Source of the DNA: an uncultured Sphaerochaeta sp.
Lineage (GTDB): Bacteria > Spirochaetota > Spirochaetia > Sphaerochaetales > Sphaerochaetaceae
Assembly (NCBI RefSeq): GCF_963667405.1
Contig: NZ_OY763408.1
Span: 124,001-188,000 of the forward strand
Reading direction: 5' to 3'
Length of the DNA stretch: 64,000 nt
The translations under genes were made by a program, and so were the position numbers. Shown piece by piece: positions 18,773 to 27,886 of this stretch. The notes below the pieces were generated by a model that worked only from the letters and a program-made list of their open reading frames with translations, was not told the DNA's origin and did no database searches. Numbering within the stretch: position 1 is the stretch's first letter; the number at the start of each line of letters is the position of its first letter.

Positions 18773-18824
18773 GTTTACAAAAATTTGTAAACTATTGGCT
18801 AAAAGTTTACAAGATTTTGTAAAC
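18773..18824. repeat. Pair of 20-bp palindromes
   Basis: GTTTACAAAAATTTGTAAAC (18773-18792) and GTTTACAAGATTTTGTAAAC (18805-18824), both near-perfect palindromes, are centred 32 bases apart, three helix turns. They sit between two convergent genes, where an operator pair is not expected. Confidence 0.75.
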
Positions 18825-18829
18825 CTTTA

Positions 18830-19906
18830 TCATGTCTCCAATGGCAGTACCTCATCTCTCATGAAGTCGATGAAGGCTTCAGCTTCTGTGTAGATGCCAT
18901 TGTGCCCTGAGTTCTTAAGCCAGAGATAGTGCTTGCTTGGAGCGCTTGTTTTGGAGAACCAGCGTTCGGTGATGGCTGCCACGCAACTGTAATCATAGTT
19001 GGCATTGATCACGACCAGCGGGATGTCAAATGCAAGAGCTTCATCCTCCAGACTGCGATGCCTGATTTGTGGATAGACTTCCTGTACGCCCTGTATTACC
19101 CCCCGTACCAGATTGATGCGGTTGATGAGGGTATGCTGAGGGGCAAGAAAGAGTTTTTCTGAACGGAAATTGGAGTCTGAGGGAGCAGATGGGCTGTAGG
19201 AGTAGAGTCTGGACAGCACTGCATAGTATGCCTCGCCGTCACCTCTGCAAACGCCCTCATCATCGACATACTCATAGGGAGGTTCTCCGATGCTGAGCAG
19301 TTTCTCCACGGTCTTCTCATCCCCACGGGCTTTCGCCCCTTCCAAGATCATATGATAGCCGATGGTATCGTTCTCTGTGGAGTTCACGTGCGGGTGGGCC
19401 GCAATGAGGGCATGGTAGAGATCCGGCCTTTTTTGAGCGGCAAGAGAACCGAGAAAGCCTCCCCAGGAGTGCCCGAGCAAGAAAATCTTCTTCTGGCCGA
19501 AGGTTTGGGCAAGATACTCTGAGAGGGCGATGACATCCTCGGTGAAGTCTTCGACCGCTAGCCCTTGCTTTCCTGCACGATAGCTTGCCGCGGTTCCCCG
19601 CTGGTCCCAGCAGACGATGGTGAAGTGCTCGTGCAAGGCTCCGAGGTAGGTGCGCACCCATGCAAGCTCAGAGCCGCCGGGTCCCCCGTCCAGCCAAAGC
19701 AGGATGGGGTTGTCCTTGCGTGTTCCTGCAAGGTAGATGCGCTGCCGGGTGCCGTTGATCGGGACCCACTCGGCTCTATTGATCGCCAGGTCCAGCTTGT
19801 TGCCCTCCTGGTCATAGAGCTTCGGGGCATGGGTGCAGGAGGCGATGAGCAGCAGGACTGCGACGATGGTGATGGACAGTGAGAAGCGGTGAAAACGATG
19901 TGCCAT
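18830..19906 (-). CDS. Lipoprotein alpha/beta hydrolase, prolyl-aminopeptidase-like
   Basis: A 358-residue hydrolase with a lipoprotein signal: basic start, VAVLLLIASC, so the Cys near residue 24 would carry lipid. The catalytic core has LDGGPGGSE (oxyanion hole), VCWDQRGTA and the nucleophile motif GHSWGG near residue 143, the layout of proline iminopeptidases. The late Asp and His fit NANYDYSCV and NSGHNGIY. The substrate may be a peptide or ester. The cap region around residues 175-260 is divergent. It lies downstream of, and in the same direction as, the LuxR-type regulator gene. Confidence 0.82.
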   Translation of the reverse strand: MAHRFHRFSLSITIVAVLLLIASCTHAPKLYDQEGNKLDLAINRAEWVPINGTRQRIYLAGTRKDNPILLWLDGGPGGSELAWVRTYLGALHEHFTIVCWDQRGTAASYRAGKQGLAVEDFTEDVIALSEYLAQTFGQKKIFLLGHSWGGFLGSLAAQKRPDLYHALIAAHPHVNSTENDTIGYHMILEGAKARGDEKTVEKLLSIGEPPYEYVDDEGVCRGDGEAYYAVLSRLYSYSPSAPSDSNFRSEKLFLAPQHTLINRINLVRGVIQGVQEVYPQIRHRSLEDEALAFDIPLVVINANYDYSCVAAITERWFSKTSAPSKHYLWLKNSGHNGIYTEAEAFIDFMRDEVLPLET

Positions 19907-20016
19907 GGGTATCTCCTTGGATTGTGGTACTCACAGTCTGGGAGATGGCCGTTGCTTCTTCCATCAGAAGGGTGGTTGAGTTTGTCTGGTGGGGCCTCAG
20001 TACTTCTTCGTAGGCC

Positions 20017-20961
20017 TTAGTCGTGCAGGAGGTTGAGCAACTCAATACGGCTTTGGGCCCCCACCTTCTGGAAGAGATTGTAGATGTGGGTGCGTACCGT
20101 TGCCTCGGAGATACCCAGCTTGAAGGCGATCTCCTTGTTGGTGAGTCCCTGGGCGATGAGGGTGGCCATCTCCTGCTCGCGTTGGGTGAGCGAGAAGCGC
20201 TGTGCCGTCTGCTCGGAGAGCTGGCCGAATGCGGAAGCGCTGCCGCTTTGCTTTTCCAGTACCTTGACTGCAGCGAGCAGGATGGTGATGTTGATCAGCA
20301 GGTTGACCACATACTCGAGCGAGAGCGGTTGGTACGAGAAAGAACTTGCATTGGCAAGCAGATACTCTACTGCCGAGAGGGGGACGAAGAGCAGGCAGCT
20401 GATGCCGATGCCTCCAAACAGAAGTCTTTGGGCAGGATGATCGGCTTTCCGGATACCCAGAAGCAGAAGGAGCCCGATGCACAACAGCGTCAAGGCAATG
20501 CAGAGGTAGGTTGCTATCTGAAACAGTGATGTATGGACAAAGGCCAAGCCCAGGCCAAGGGTATCTGCAAGGTGCAGGCTATGGATGGCAATCGTAGAAG
20601 CGATGAGGATCCAGACCGCTTGGCGAAGAGTCTGGGGTCCTGCGCTGAAGGACTTCAGCCTGAGCAGGTACCAGAGGCTCACATACAAGAGGATGCCAAG
20701 CAAGGTGGAAACCAGGCCGAACCAGAACTCCAGAGTGGAATCACTTCCCACCATGCTAAGCACCTGGGCCAGATAGTAGTAGAGCGCAACAAGGGCAAGG
20801 TTGGCAAGAAAGACTCCTTGCACCACGATCATGCGTTTGGCAAAGGGGTGGGAGAGTCGGCTGGCGATGACCGCCAACCCGGCAAGGGAGGCGAAGCCTG
20901 TGGAGAAGATCAGGATGTAGACCAAAAGGATGACATGCCTCATGGTTCTGAAGCCTATCAT
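20017..20961 (-). CDS. LuxR-type regulator with N-terminal multi-helix membrane domain
   Basis: A 314-residue protein. Residues 1-225 contain about seven membrane helices. The C-terminal 65 residues are a LuxR helix-turn-helix with LTQREQEMATLIAQGLTNKEI followed by LGISEATVRTHIYNLFQKV. It is therefore a one-component membrane sensor that binds DNA directly; no receiver domain is present. The ATG at 20961 has AGAGG at a normal distance; one two codons upstream (20967) sits on the ribosome site. It is divergent from the small lipoprotein gene, a possible target. Confidence 0.82.
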   Translation of the reverse strand: MIGFRTMRHVILLVYILIFSTGFASLAGLAVIASRLSHPFAKRMIVVQGVFLANLALVALYYYLAQVLSMVGSDSTLEFWFGLVSTLLGILLYVSLWYLLRLKSFSAGPQTLRQAVWILIASTIAIHSLHLADTLGLGLAFVHTSLFQIATYLCIALTLLCIGLLLLLGIRKADHPAQRLLFGGIGISCLLFVPLSAVEYLLANASSFSYQPLSLEYVVNLLINITILLAAVKVLEKQSGSASAFGQLSEQTAQRFSLTQREQEMATLIAQGLTNKEIAFKLGISEATVRTHIYNLFQKVGAQSRIELLNLLHD

Positions 20962-21082
20962 CTGCATCCTCTGAAGGCAATAGTGTGTCGTAGTTGACCC
21001 CCAATACGAAACATTTCCGAGTGCTTTTCGACTCCGGTTTCACCACACTCGGTGCATCACATCTCACTCGGAGGGGCCTTTC

Positions 21083-21553
21083 ATGAAATCAATCACTCGC
21101 TTGGCCTTGTTGTTTTGCCTCAGTCTTCTCTTTGCTTCCTGTTCGTTCCTCGTTGACATCAATCATCCACAGGAGTGCACTCCGTTGTTCAACGATGAGA
21201 GCCGGTTGGTCAATCCTGCAGACTCCTACTTTTACCGTGCCAGGGATTTCGACCAAAGCTCTGATGAGGTTTGGCTCTCGTTCAGGGATTTTTCGGGTGT
21301 GGATACGATTCATCGCATTTCATGCAGCCAACCGTGCTTGGTTTCCCTTGGCCTGGATGTTTTGGTTGACTCTGACCAGTACAAGCTGGTGTTGGTGGAT
21401 ACAGGAAGGCAGAAGGTGCTCTCCCTCTGCCAAGGGCCCTATCTGGGCAGCCGCCTGCTGTATCTGCCGGCAGGCACCCATTCGCTGAGAGCCGTGGGAT
21501 GTTCGGTCAGCGGGAGGGTGATCGCCACGCTCGATATCTTGGGTGACAGGTAG
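21083..21553 (+). CDS. Small lipoprotein of unknown function
   Basis: A 156-residue protein with a clear lipoprotein signal, LLFCLSLLFASCS, placing the lipidated Cys at about residue 20. The mature part is beta-rich and has five further cysteines (QECTP, SCSQPC, LCQG, GCSV), which could form disulfides. I do not recognise the family. GGAGG precedes the ATG. It is divergent from the membrane LuxR-type regulator across about 120 bases. Confidence 0.7.
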   Translation: MKSITRLALLFCLSLLFASCSFLVDINHPQECTPLFNDESRLVNPADSYFYRARDFDQSSDEVWLSFRDFSGVDTIHRISCSQPCLVSLGLDVLVDSDQYKLVLVDTGRQKVLSLCQGPYLGSRLLYLPAGTHSLRAVGCSVSGRVIATLDILGDR

Positions 21554-21701
21554 CTTGAAGGTATCGTTCAATTCCTCTTGGTAACGCAACTTAGATATAT
21601 ATTTATCAGAGAATAAGATACAAATGACAATGCTTGTAGTTTATTTGCCTGAGCACTAGAATAGTACCTAGGTTCGACCCGCGAAGAGGAGAAACTTTGC
21701 C

Positions 21702-24137
21702 TTGCTGACAACCTCGGTGTTTTCGCTACTGTATTTCTTTGTTGCCATCAATGTCCTCGGAAGCAGCATCTACTTGTTGCTGAAGGCTCCCAAGCCTTTG
21801 GCCAACAGGCTCTATGGTGCGCTGGCTGTTGCAGTCTCCTTGTGGGCGGTAGGCCTGGGCATTGCCGGCTTGGTTGCCTCTGATACAGCTGGAGAAATGT
21901 GGATGCGCATCGCCGCCTTGGGGTGGGGGACGCTGTATGCCCTCTTGCTTCACTTCGTCCTGGTCCTCACCGGCAACGCTTCTCTTCATCGCAGGAAATT
22001 TCTGAGTGTGTTGCTGTATGTTCCTGCTTTCCTGACAGTCTTGGCCAACAGTTTCCCTTTGTTCTTCAATCCTGATGCCTACCTCCTCACCCGAACAGCC
22101 TATGGCTTGGTAAATATGGCAGGCCGATCATTCTGGGACTGGTTTTTCTACTGCTATTACCTTTCCTACATGACTGGTATCCTGGTCTTGCTGTACCGAT
22201 ATCAGAGGGGGCTTGAAGACACGAGCAGGCAGAAGCGGGTGAAGTCCTTGTGGCGTTCGATCATCTTCATCCTGATTGCAGGGAGTGGTCTGGATATCAT
22301 ACTGCATCATATGTATCCTTCGCTTCCCTATTTTGCACCCCTGCTGATGTTCCATCCTTTGCGCTATACATTCGAACTGTTGTACGAGCAGAGTGCAATC
22401 GGCGAACAGCATTCGCTTCGAGAAAGCAACTTCCTGGTCATCATCATCAGTGTCTTTGTGTACGTGGCAATCTCCTTTCTCCAGGTTTATCTGCGAGGCG
22501 ACCTTGCTGTTTTCAGCTTGTTTACGGTGAATGAGGCTTCCTATCGGGGAATCATCACCCAGCTTCAGATGGTGATCTCCATCCTGTTGGTTCTGAAGGT
22601 CACCACCATAGGGTTCTTCGTCGGCATTGTCCTGAATTCACTCAATCTGCTCAGCAGCGTGATGTTCCTGGTCCGTACCCGCACATCATCTTCCATTCCG
22701 GGCATCATCTCTTATCTTGGGGTGATGTTCCTTCTGCTTCTGATCAAGGCTTTCCTCGATCATGAGCGCGCGTCAAGGCTGCGGATCGAGGAGCAGCGCA
22801 AGACCCTGGAGGAGTCGGAGCAGAAGCTCTATCGGATGGCCTACTATGATACCCTTACGGCCCTTCCCAATCGGGAGTCCTTCTTCCAGGAAGTCTCCAA
22901 GCGCATTGATGAGGCGAAGCGTGCTGGTTCCCTGCTGGGAGTGTTGTTCATTGATTTCGACTCCTTCAAGTCGATCAATGACACTGCCGGTCACTCTACT
23001 GGCGACAAGGTCCTGCAAAAGCTTGCACATACGCTCTCCTCTTCATTGCAAAGCGATGATTTTCTTGCCCGGTACGGCGGTGATGAGTTCCTTGTCCAGA
23101 TCGGGCCCCAACCGACGATTGAAGCCTTCTCTGATCGGGCACAGATGATTCTTTCCCAGCTTCGCAAACCGCTTTTGCTCGGGGACAATGAGTATTTCCT
23201 TCCTGCCAGCATGGGCCTTGCAATCTACCCGCTGGATGGGGAGGATGTTGAGGAGCTGATCAGGCATGCCGATATCGCCATGTATGAAGCCAAGTCGAAA
23301 GGGAAGAACCAGCTGGCTTTCTGCACTGCGGATATGAAGGACAGCACCACCCAGAAGATGCGGCTTACCAACAGCCTCTATCGTGCATTGGACCGTGGGG
23401 AGCTGTTCTTGCAGTATCAGGCACAAGTTGCTGCCGATACGGAAGCGGTGGTTGGCTTTGAAGCCTTGCTGCGCTGGAAGCACGATGAGTATGGGATCAT
23501 CCCGCCGCTGGTCTTCATCCCCATGGCTGAACAGACCGGCATGATTCGGCCTATAGGGTTGTGGGTCATTGAGCAGGCTTGCCAGCAGCTGAAGATATTC
23601 AAGCAGCACGCGCAGAAAGATCTGAGCATTGCCATCAACGTATCGCTGTTGCAGTTGCGCGATCCTTCCATTGCCAGGAGAATCGGGGAGATCCTTCAAA
23701 GAACAGCAACAAACCCGAACGATATCTGCATCGAGATCACCGAGAGTGTGGCCTTCCTTGACGAGCCCTACATCCTCCAGCGGCTCAAGGAGATCAAGGC
23801 ACTCGGCGTCTCGCTTGCCATTGATGACTTTGGCACCGGCTACTCATCCCTCAGCCGGTTGAAACTATTCCCCATCGATATCCTGAAGATTGACATGGAG
23901 TTCGTGCAGGGTGTCGGCTCTGAGATCAAGAAAGAGACAGCCATTCTCAAGAGCATCATCCAGATGGGCAAGAATCTTCACTTCCATGTGTTGGCTGAAG
24001 GGGTGGAAACAGAAGAGCAGGCTGACTACCTCAAGCAGCAGGGTTGTGACGAGATGCAGGGCTACTATTTCAGCAAGCCCGTTGGTGCAGAAGAAGCGCT
24101 GGCTTTGTTGGGGCACGATATGGTGGATGGAGCCTGA
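21702..24137 (+). CDS. Membrane GGDEF-EAL protein (cyclic di-GMP turnover)
   Basis: An 811-residue signalling protein. About eight membrane helices fill residues 1-350, resembling the 7TM sensor of some histidine kinases. A GGDEF domain follows with YGGDEF intact near residue 456; the usual RxxD inhibitory site is QSDD, so product inhibition is unlikely. The EAL domain has FEALLRW near residue 585, ESVAF, IDDFGTGYSS and AEGVETEEQ, all metal and catalytic positions for cyclic di-GMP hydrolysis. Both activities are therefore possible. The start is a TTG at 21702, ten bases after AGGAG; no ATG fits. Translation may be weak. Confidence 0.9.
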   Translation: MLTTSVFSLLYFFVAINVLGSSIYLLLKAPKPLANRLYGALAVAVSLWAVGLGIAGLVASDTAGEMWMRIAALGWGTLYALLLHFVLVLTGNASLHRRKFLSVLLYVPAFLTVLANSFPLFFNPDAYLLTRTAYGLVNMAGRSFWDWFFYCYYLSYMTGILVLLYRYQRGLEDTSRQKRVKSLWRSIIFILIAGSGLDIILHHMYPSLPYFAPLLMFHPLRYTFELLYEQSAIGEQHSLRESNFLVIIISVFVYVAISFLQVYLRGDLAVFSLFTVNEASYRGIITQLQMVISILLVLKVTTIGFFVGIVLNSLNLLSSVMFLVRTRTSSSIPGIISYLGVMFLLLLIKAFLDHERASRLRIEEQRKTLEESEQKLYRMAYYDTLTALPNRESFFQEVSKRIDEAKRAGSLLGVLFIDFDSFKSINDTAGHSTGDKVLQKLAHTLSSSLQSDDFLARYGGDEFLVQIGPQPTIEAFSDRAQMILSQLRKPLLLGDNEYFLPASMGLAIYPLDGEDVEELIRHADIAMYEAKSKGKNQLAFCTADMKDSTTQKMRLTNSLYRALDRGELFLQYQAQVAADTEAVVGFEALLRWKHDEYGIIPPLVFIPMAEQTGMIRPIGLWVIEQACQQLKIFKQHAQKDLSIAINVSLLQLRDPSIARRIGEILQRTATNPNDICIEITESVAFLDEPYILQRLKEIKALGVSLAIDDFGTGYSSLSRLKLFPIDILKIDMEFVQGVGSEIKKETAILKSIIQMGKNLHFHVLAEGVETEEQADYLKQQGCDEMQGYYFSKPVGAEEALALLGHDMVDGA

Positions 24138-24539
24138 TTTGCAGAATGCACTAGTGCTCATACTTCAATTGTGACAAGACAAATCAAATGGCTATCGATA
24201 TCTTGTATGCTGAGTCCGTTCGGCCTTGTTGCCGACGTGGAGAGAATCTTCATTCCAAAGCTTAGACTTGATGGGATTGTATCCATTGGTTCTGGGTAAT
24301 TGCATCAAAAACATATCTTCGATATATATGCAACACATCTGATACACAATCTCAATTTTTCAATTGCGAAACATTTGTAGGCTGTAGCTCTGTACTTTTA
24401 AATCGATCAATTGAAATGTAAGAGTCGTACAAAGGTATTCCTAATAAGGAATTGAAGTCTCACTCTTGTTTGAATGGGTGGAAGCTTGTATGCTGCTGGT
24501 AAGCATAAATAAATGATTGCTATGCTAGAGGAGATTTCA
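24138..24539. other. 402-bp AT-rich gap at the left edge of the defence island
   Basis: GC content falls sharply here from the chromosomal level. I see no gene, RNA or clear terminator. Short CAATTG-centred inverted repeats occur around 24356-24420, without convincing structure. It is probably the junction of acquired DNA. Confidence 0.4.
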
Positions 24540-25733
24540 ATGGAATTTTCATTCTCTCAGCTAAGTGCAGCCCCACTCATTATTGATGCTGTCTATAAGG
24601 GTGGGGAAGCAAAGAATTATGGTTCAGAACCATTACATGAACTGTTTCCAAAGCTAGCAATCAACGGAGGAATTAGAAAGGTTAATCGTACAGATGGAAG
24701 CAAAAAACCAGCTTATGTAGTTCTTTATACTTCAATGCAAGAATTAGAGTGGCCGGATTATCTGGACGAGGAAACTGGGGTTTTTCGATACTATGGCGAT
24801 AACCGTGAATCAGGAAAAGACATACTAGATACCATTCTCAAAGGTAATGCTCTACTTGAGGATACTTTCTTGAAATTGCATAGTAGCCAGGACTTAACCG
24901 ATATACCCCCTTTTTTCATTTTTAAAAAAGGAGGAAAAGGACGTGATGCACAATTTCTTGGCTTGGCTGCTCCAGGGAATCCACGGATATCGCCTGATAA
25001 GGATTTGGTAGCATTTTGGAGGACTATGAATGGCAACAGATTCCAGAATTATGAAGCCTATTTCACGATACTTGATACTAAGAATGATTTAATCTCTCGT
25101 GAGTGGCTTACTGCTCTTATTTACGATCATGCGAATAACCTTCGCTGCGCTCCAAAAGTTTGGAAAGACTTTATTAATAATGGGAGAGAAGGTATTACAC
25201 CGTTGAAGGCAAAGCGAATTCTGAAGATTCCAAACAAATATGAGCAACTGCAGAGCGATAATGAAGGGATTGCATGCTTGCAAGCAATCAGAAATGTATA
25301 TGCCGATAATCCCTTCGGGTTTGAGCGTTGTGCTGTTGATATCGTCAGCAAGATGGACACACATTTTGTGCACTTTGATTTGACAAGGCCCTGGCGTGAT
25401 GGGGGTCGTGATGCGCTTGGTTACTACTCTATTCAGACAGGAGGAAAAGCCAATCATCCTCTTCGAATAGATTGTGCCTTGGAGGCAAAATGTTATTCTC
25501 CAGATACTTCCGTGGGTGTAAGGCAGATGAGTAGGCTCATATCAAGAATTCGCTACCGACAGTTTGGCATTATGGTAACAACAAGTTTTGTAGATTCTCA
25601 AGCTTACAAGGAAGTTGTTGAGGATGGTCATCCAATTCTCATTGTCACTGCTTCTGATATTGGCACTATCCTACGCAATAACGCCATCAATACGAGTAAT
25701 GTCCATGCATGGCTTGCAAATCTTGTCACATGA
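24540..25733 (+). CDS. AspBHI/MspJI-like modification-dependent restriction endonuclease
   Basis: A 397-residue protein. The N-terminal half (YKGGEAKNYGSEPLHELFPK, VVLYTS, WPDYLDEETGVFRYYGDN) matches the SRA-like reader of AspBHI-type enzymes, which bind 5-methyl- or hydroxymethylcytosine. The C-terminal half is an Mrr-like PD-(D/E)XK nuclease: RDGGRDALGYY near residue 286 and the E-x-K of CALEAKCY near residue 313. It should cut DNA beside modified cytosines, a type IV defence against modified phage. I use the ATG at 24540, with GAGGAG seven bases upstream. It is a single AT-rich gene placed between chromosomal genes. Confidence 0.82.
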   Translation: MEFSFSQLSAAPLIIDAVYKGGEAKNYGSEPLHELFPKLAINGGIRKVNRTDGSKKPAYVVLYTSMQELEWPDYLDEETGVFRYYGDNRESGKDILDTILKGNALLEDTFLKLHSSQDLTDIPPFFIFKKGGKGRDAQFLGLAAPGNPRISPDKDLVAFWRTMNGNRFQNYEAYFTILDTKNDLISREWLTALIYDHANNLRCAPKVWKDFINNGREGITPLKAKRILKIPNKYEQLQSDNEGIACLQAIRNVYADNPFGFERCAVDIVSKMDTHFVHFDLTRPWRDGGRDALGYYSIQTGGKANHPLRIDCALEAKCYSPDTSVGVRQMSRLISRIRYRQFGIMVTTSFVDSQAYKEVVEDGHPILIVTASDIGTILRNNAINTSNVHAWLANLVT

Positions 25734-25761
25734 CGTACATTTGCAAGCCTGCAAGACGTTT

Positions 25762-26241
25762 CTAGTACTCTTCCCTGACTCCGAACTCGGCGTCCTCCAC
25801 CCAGCGATGGGGGCGGGTCACCAGCTTGAGCATCTCTTCCATAATGGCATAATGCTTCTGCTCTTCTGCAATGATCTGCTGCAATGCTTTCTTCTCAGCC
25901 TCGAACTCCACAGTGGGAAGTTGTTCCTTATAGAAGTCGATGCTTTTCTTCTCGACTGCAAGTGCTTGCTCATAGGCAGGGATCTGGTCTTCTGTGGGAG
26001 AGAAGGTGTCGGGATCAAACGCTCTGAAAACCTTTTTGGCTTCATCAAGTGCTGAAGAGCTGACCGAGACCAGAGCATTTCGTTCCTTTAGGGCCCTGAA
26101 GTAGCTCTCATGCTTCTTCTCATCGGTGGCGAGCATCTTGAAGATGGCTGCAAAGCCTTCAGTCGGGGCCTTCTGGGCAAGCTTGGTATAGAACTGGGCT
26201 CCTTCCTGTTCCAGCGAAATGGCTACGTCAAATAAGTCCAT
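25762..26241 (-). CDS. Rubrerythrin-like ferritin-fold protein
   Basis: A 159-residue four-helix di-iron protein. The iron ligands fit the two E...ExxH pairs: DVAISLEQEGAQFY with TDEKKHESYF, and ALAVEKKSIDFYKE with IAEEQKHYAIMEE. The C-terminal rubredoxin domain of classical rubrerythrin is missing, so it is the short form. Such proteins detoxify peroxide in anaerobes, drawing electrons from a separate donor. Its codon use is chromosomal, and it stands between two AT-rich defence blocks. A promoter lies just upstream. Confidence 0.85.
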   Translation of the reverse strand: MDLFDVAISLEQEGAQFYTKLAQKAPTEGFAAIFKMLATDEKKHESYFRALKERNALVSVSSSALDEAKKVFRAFDPDTFSPTEDQIPAYEQALAVEKKSIDFYKEQLPTVEFEAEKKALQQIIAEEQKHYAIMEEMLKLVTRPHRWVEDAEFGVREEY

Positions 26242-26264
26242 GCGGTTCTCCTTGTATTGACTAT

Positions 26265-26293
26265 AGTATAGGTAGGACTTCTCCCTGAGGCAA
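26265..26293 (-). promoter_or_regulatory. Promoter of the rubrerythrin-like gene
   Basis: On the reverse strand, TTGCCT (26293-26288), 17 bases, then TATACT (26270-26265). The start codon is at 26241 with AAGGAG before it, giving a very short leader. Confidence 0.5.
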
Positions 26294-26302
26294 GCCTGAA
26301 AA

Positions 26303-26392
26303 TCAGCTGGTCAGCAAGGTGAGCCCAATCTCCTCAAGCGGAGAGAAGTTGAAGATATAGTTGGTATCGTAGGTGAGGTAGAATATGATTTG
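26303..26392 (-). pseudogene. Possible C-terminal remnant of a chromosomal gene
   Basis: Reverse-strand codons read SQIIFYLTYDTNYIF and then NFSPLEEIGLTLLTS before a TGA at 26303-26305, with chromosomal-like composition. Immediately upstream the DNA turns AT-rich. This looks like the tail of a gene cut off when the island arrived, but it is only about 30 codons long and I do not recognise the protein. Confidence 0.3.
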
Positions 26393-26669
26393 ACTGTTAC
26401 TCAATCGGTGGCGATAAAATTGATGTATGTAAGTTATGCAGAATGCATAACATAATAATTATGCCAAATAAGTAGTGTCCTAATCATACCTATGCCTTAG
26501 GCAATCATTATTTCAGATCCAAATATTGTCTCAGAGTGGTGTTTATATGTTTTCTTTGTTGTTCAAACAGTGTACATGATGTATCCTTCAATTCAGCCCA
26601 GTAGGGGTTATTCCCAATCTATTAGGATACCTCTGTACTGGAAGAAGCAATTTTTATAAAGGGCTCTTA
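26393..26669. other. AT-rich leader of the defence operon, with a palindrome
   Basis: About 280 bases without a gene. GTTATGCAGAATGCATAAC (26433-26451) is a perfect 8-base inverted repeat around GAA, a plausible operator about 220 bases before the methyltransferase ATG. I could not place a promoter with confidence. Confidence 0.4.
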
Positions 26670-27878
26670 ATGAATCTGTCAGATATCCATAAAGAAATAA
26701 TTAAGCTTGTACCCTCTTTAGGTGATTCCAAAGAGAGAGAAGCAATCATCACTCATATAGTAGAGAATCCGGATATTCGGATACCGTTATTAGATATAGA
26801 TAAGCTTGATCTTATCAGAAACTATGTTCGGGATAATTGTGCCAATATTGAAGTTTCAGTTCCTTATCCACGTCCAAAAGACCCTAAATTCAAGTTCATT
26901 GACTTGTTTGCGGGAATTGGAGGCTTTCGCCAAGCTTTCCAGAATCTCGGCGGGAACTGTGTATTCTCTTCTGAATGGGATAAGCATGCAGCGGAAACTT
27001 ACTATGCAAATTATGGCGTATATCCATTCGGAGATATCCGTTCCATTGACCCAGAAACTATTCCCGATCATGACATTCTGTGTGCAGGTTTCCCTTGCCA
27101 ACCATTTTCAATTGCCGGTGTTTCCAAAAAGAACAGCATGGGAAGGGCGACAGGATTCGAAGATAAGATTCAAGGTACATTATTTTTTGAAATTGCGAAG
27201 ATTTTGAAAGCCAAGCGACCTCAATTTATCTTTCTTGAAAATGTCAAGAATATCAACTCACATGATAAAGGGCGTACCATTGATACTATTGAACAAACAT
27301 TTCGAGATCTAAACTATAAAGTGTTGAAAGAAGTTGTTGATGGTAAAGAATGGGTCCCCCAGCATAGAGAGAGAGTTTTCTTCTTAGGTTACGATATCGA
27401 GAAATTTGGAGAACTAAGCCCAGCAGATTTTTATATTCCTAAAGGCCCCTCTCAAGGGTATATCTACCCAACGCTTGATACAATTATTGATAGCAATAGT
27501 ACCGCAAGGACACTATCTGATGGAACTTGGAAAGCACTGAAGCGCCATAAGGAAAAGCATGCAAGCAAGCACAATGGATTTGGGTACAGTATCCTTAAAT
27601 ATCCAATAACGCCCGATCAGATAACTTGGACGATCTCAGCAAGATATCATAAAGATGGTGCAGACTGTTTGGTTCCACAGAAAGATCGAAATCCTAGGCA
27701 GTTATCGCTAAAAGAGATTCTCCGATTACAAGGTTTCGACGATGAAAAATTCACATTTCCTGTAGGTCTCACTTTTGCGTATAAGCAACTTGGCAACAGC
27801 GTTGTTGTGCCTGCTGTTGAAGAGTCAGCCAAAATTCTGGTTGCCTTGTTAGATCAAAGGAAAGGCATCAAGGAATAG
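26670..27878 (+). CDS. C5-cytosine DNA methyltransferase
   Basis: A 402-residue Dcm-type enzyme. After a helical N-terminal 70 residues come motif I FIDLFAGIGGFRQAF (about residue 75), motif IV GFPCQPFSIAG with the catalytic Cys near residue 143, motif VI FLENVKN, motif VIII QHRERVFFLG and motif X QLGNSVVVPAV. All catalytic motifs are intact. The target sequence is set by the variable region between VIII and IX and cannot be read. AAGGG lies six bases before the ATG. It is the first gene of a seven-gene operon and probably marks host DNA for the downstream effectors. Confidence 0.93.
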   Translation: MNLSDIHKEIIKLVPSLGDSKEREAIITHIVENPDIRIPLLDIDKLDLIRNYVRDNCANIEVSVPYPRPKDPKFKFIDLFAGIGGFRQAFQNLGGNCVFSSEWDKHAAETYYANYGVYPFGDIRSIDPETIPDHDILCAGFPCQPFSIAGVSKKNSMGRATGFEDKIQGTLFFEIAKILKAKRPQFIFLENVKNINSHDKGRTIDTIEQTFRDLNYKVLKEVVDGKEWVPQHRERVFFLGYDIEKFGELSPADFYIPKGPSQGYIYPTLDTIIDSNSTARTLSDGTWKALKRHKEKHASKHNGFGYSILKYPITPDQITWTISARYHKDGADCLVPQKDRNPRQLSLKEILRLQGFDDEKFTFPVGLTFAYKQLGNSVVVPAVEESAKILVALLDQRKGIKE

Positions 27879-27886
27879 GGGGTGTT

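Noticed and set aside
21665..21690. GGTTCGACCC as a tRNA T-loop
   Set aside because: No cloverleaf can be built around it; it is the leader of the GGDEF-EAL gene.
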